From the NCBI RefSeq assembly GCF_014641735.1, contig NZ_BMIH01000001.1, forward strand, positions 955,001-1,019,000: a stretch of 64,000 bases of DNA. The letters run 5' to 3'. Both the position numbers and the translations under genes were made by a program. Shown piece after piece: positions 62,370-64,000 of the stretch. This DNA comes from Sphingomonas metalli. GTDB taxonomy: Bacteria; Pseudomonadota; Alphaproteobacteria; Sphingomonadales; Sphingomonadaceae. Under the pieces are notes generated by a model that was not told the origin of the DNA, did not search any database, and saw nothing but the letters and a program-made list of their open reading frames with translations. Position 1 is the stretch's first letter. Each line of letters starts with the position of its first letter.

Positions 62370-62795
62370 ATGGCGATGATCCTCGTCAGCAATGCGACGA
62401 ACCGGCCGCTGACAGTCTGGATCGAGCCGTGGTGTGACGAACTGGCACTGCCAGTCAGGTCGATGTTGGCGTTGGAAGCGCCCGCCGAGGAAGATGACGT
62501 CGCCGAGCTTGAAATCGTGGAGGACCGATTGGTCGTATGGGCGATGGCGCCCGGCATGCTCTTCGCGTCCATCGATGGGGTAAGGCAGGATACCGGAAGT
62601 CGCACGATTGCGCTCCCCGCCGAAATGCTTGGCCTACCCGTGAAAAGCTTCGTGCCTTTGGCGTTCAATGGTCATCCCGAAGCACGCGCCGTGGGTGCGT
62701 CGCCTCGCCCATCACAAACGGGCCTATCTTTCCGATTGCGTCGATGGACGAAAGCTTTCGCGCCAACGAGGATCCGCTTCGACCGGCGGCGGTAA
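62370..62795 (+). CDS. Protein of unknown function
   Basis: 141 residues, begins MAMILVSNATNRPLTVWIEPWCDELALPV, with an acidic middle (AEEDDVAELEIVED) and an Arg-rich tail (RLRRWTKAFAPTRIRFDRRR). No signal peptide or membrane span. Base composition is lower in GC than the surrounding operon genes. Its last 72 bases overlap the convergent gene at 62724. I do not recognise it; the first 90 residues look protein-like, but the tail is doubtful. Confidence 0.6.
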   Translation: MAMILVSNATNRPLTVWIEPWCDELALPVRSMLALEAPAEEDDVAELEIVEDRLVVWAMAPGMLFASIDGVRQDTGSRTIALPAEMLGLPVKSFVPLAFNGHPEARAVGASPRPSQTGLSFRLRRWTKAFAPTRIRFDRRR

Positions 62796-63077
62796 CCAAT
62801 CGTCACTATCGGCTCCGATTTGCGCCTCCAGCTTCCCGACCGCCGCATCGGGAGTGTTGGCTGCCGCGATCCACGGCGGTGCATCCCTCCAGAACACGCT
62901 TGCGGTGACGTCGTCACTGCTAGGTCCGTATTCCAGGAGCCATGCGATCCTGGTCATGCCTTCCAGCATGCAATCGGACTGAGCCACAGCCCACCACCGT
63001 CCATTGGAATAGACTCCCTGATAGCGATCCTCGATGACCGCGATGGGGTACAGATCGGGCGCCACTTCGCTGGACAT
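62724..63077 (-). CDS. Protein of unknown function, convergent with the previous gene
   Basis: 117 residues from ATG 63077: MSSEVAPDLYPIAVIEDRYQGVYSN, then GRWWAVAQSDCMLEG and WLLEYGPSSDDVTASVFWRDAPPW. Rich in Trp and acidic residues, soluble, no motif I can name; the EDRYQGVYS-type start recurs in small bacterial proteins of unknown role. It is opposite to the operon and starts 28 bases from tdk. GC is lower than in the flanking genes. Confidence 0.62.
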   Translation of the reverse strand: MSSEVAPDLYPIAVIEDRYQGVYSNGRWWAVAQSDCMLEGMTRIAWLLEYGPSSDDVTASVFWRDAPPWIAAANTPDAAVGKLEAQIGADSDDWLPPPVEADPRWRESFRPSTQSER

Positions 63078-63105
63078 GATTGCGATCCTGCGGTCTGAAG
63101 CGGCG

Positions 63106-63699
63106 ATGGCCAAGCTCTATTTCTACTACGCCTCGATGAACGCCGGGAAGTCGACCAACCTCCTTCAGGCCGATTTCAACTATCGCGAGCGGGGGATGGC
63201 GACGATGCTGTTCACCGCGGCGATCGACGACCGGTTCGCGGCGGGGACGATCACTTCGCGGATCGGGCTGGAGGCGCCGGCGACGCCGTTCGACGCCGCC
63301 ACCGATATCGCCGCCTGCGTGCTCGACCGGCATCGCACCGGGCCGATCGCCTGCGTGCTGGTCGACGAGGCGCAGTTCCTCACCGCGGCGCAGGTGGACC
63401 AGCTCGCGCGGCTGGCCGACGGGCATGACATTCCCGTCGTCACCTATGGCCTGCGCACCGACTTCCGCGCGGCGCTGTTTGAGGGATCGGCCCGGCTCTT
63501 AGCGCTGGCCGACGCGCTCATCGAGATCAAGTCGGTCTGCGTCTGTGGCCGCAAGGCGACGATGAACCTGCGCGTCGATGCGGCGGGCCATGCGATCGCG
63601 GAAGGGCAGCAGACCGAGATCGGCGGCAACGACCGCTATGTCGCGCTGTGCCGGCGGCATTTCGGCGAGGCGCTGGGCGGGGCGGCCGCGATCGGCTAG
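63106..63699 (+). CDS. tdk: Thymidine kinase
   Basis: 197 residues, type II thymidine kinase: P-loop [19 protein letters not shown], the lasso region with zinc ligands ([12 protein letters not shown] and a later CRRHF) and [12 protein letters not shown]. It phosphorylates thymidine for salvage. ATG at 63106 gives the standard [17 protein letters not shown] start. It sits between the two unknown genes and truB. Confidence 0.95.
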   Translation: MAKLYFYYASMNAGKSTNLLQADFNYRERGMATMLFTAAIDDRFAAGTITSRIGLEAPATPFDAATDIAACVLDRHRTGPIACVLVDEAQFLTAAQVDQLARLADGHDIPVVTYGLRTDFRAALFEGSARLLALADALIEIKSVCVCGRKATMNLRVDAAGHAIAEGQQTEIGGNDRYVALCRRHFGEALGGAAAIG

Positions 63700-63710
63700 C
63701 AGCCCGCGCC

Positions 63711-64000
63711 ATGCATGGCTGGATCATCCTCGACAAACCGCTGGGCCTCGGCTCCACCCAGGCGGTCTCCGCGGTCAAGCGCGCGCTGCGCAGCGGCGGC
63801 TATGCCAAGGCCAAGGTCGGCCATGGCGGCACGCTCGATCCGCTGGCGACGGGCGTGCTGCCGATCGCGATCGGCGAGGCGACCAAGCTCGCCGGGCGGA
63901 TGCTCGACAGCGACAAGGCCTATGCCTTCACCATCCGCTTCGGGGCGCAGACCGACACGCTGGATGCCGAGGGGCAGGTGATCGCGACCAGCGACGTGCG
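63711..64000 (+). CDS. truB: tRNA pseudouridine-55 synthase, N-terminal part
   Basis: 96 residues are visible before the window ends: [19 protein letters not shown] and the catalytic block [26 protein letters not shown] with the Asp of GGTLDP. It converts U55 of tRNA to pseudouridine. Starts 11 bases after tdk. Confidence 0.94.
   Translation, partial: MHGWIILDKPLGLGSTQAVSAVKRALRSGGYAKAKVGHGGTLDPLATGVLPIAIGEATKLAGRMLDSDKAYAFTIRFGAQTDTLDAEGQVIATSDV

Overview
This is a GC-rich chromosomal segment from an alphaproteobacterium, most likely Sphingomonadales (Sphingomonas or a close relative). The basis is the protein sequences, the lepB-rnc-era and rimP-nusA-ylxR-infB-rbfA gene orders, TonB-dependent uptake, a glutathione reductase, and dense short palindromic intergenic repeats. 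I saw no tRNA, rRNA, CRISPR array, prophage or insertion sequence. Species assignment is inference.

Layout. 1-5.4 kb: a truncated gene, a gamma-carbonic anhydrase-like protein, malate synthase G with a divergent LysR regulator, and an SMP-30 lactonase. 5.3-7.5 kb: a two-component system with an unlisted 36-residue membrane protein after the kinase. 7.76 kb: a perfect parS (ParB-binding) palindrome. 7.8-16 kb: envelope genes, namely a GH18/NodB/GT2 fusion protein, an MprF/LpiA-type lysyl-phosphatidylglycerol synthase, two AcvB/VirJ-type serine hydrolases and a DUF2147 protein. 16.1-21 kb: a second two-component system and two GT4 glycosyltransferases. 21-25.3 kb: a TonB-dependent receptor followed by a secreted nucleotide pyrophosphatase/phosphodiesterase, then a YjbR protein.

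25.3-32.5 kb: a valine (isobutyryl-CoA) degradation operon, mmsA-lipoprotein-acyl-CoA dehydrogenase-hydrolase-enoyl-CoA hydratase-mmsB, with a divergent LysR and paired operator palindromes. The branched-chain 2-oxoacid dehydrogenase genes bkdA1-bkdA2-bkdB (47.3-51.1 kb) make the isobutyryl-CoA this operon consumes, so most of the valine route is in the window; no E3 gene is. 32.6-42.6 kb: an FAH-family protein, H+-pyrophosphatase, thiL, a DUF4169 protein, nusB, a NUDIX hydrolase, a lower-GC VOC gene, a sirtuin, a glycine-zipper protein, then era, rnc and lepB. 42.8-55.3 kb: pgi, a PilZ protein, gor, rarD, bkd, a DEAD-box helicase, two hotdog thioesterases and a secreted aldose dehydrogenase. 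55.5-64 kb: rimP-nusA-ylxR-infB-rbfA, two small unknown genes, tdk and the start of truB.

The most distinctive theme is three families of short inverted repeats that have become part of genes. A 135-bp copy is translated as the interdomain linker of BkdB. Other copies supply ribosome-binding sites (the hydroxyisobutyryl-CoA hydrolase gene, bkdA2, probably rbfA). A pair of REP-like elements brackets a small GIY-YIG nuclease gene lying antisense inside the nusA-infB operon, and one of them encodes that protein's last residues and stop codon. The GIY-YIG plus palindrome cassette is my best candidate for an undescribed mobile system.
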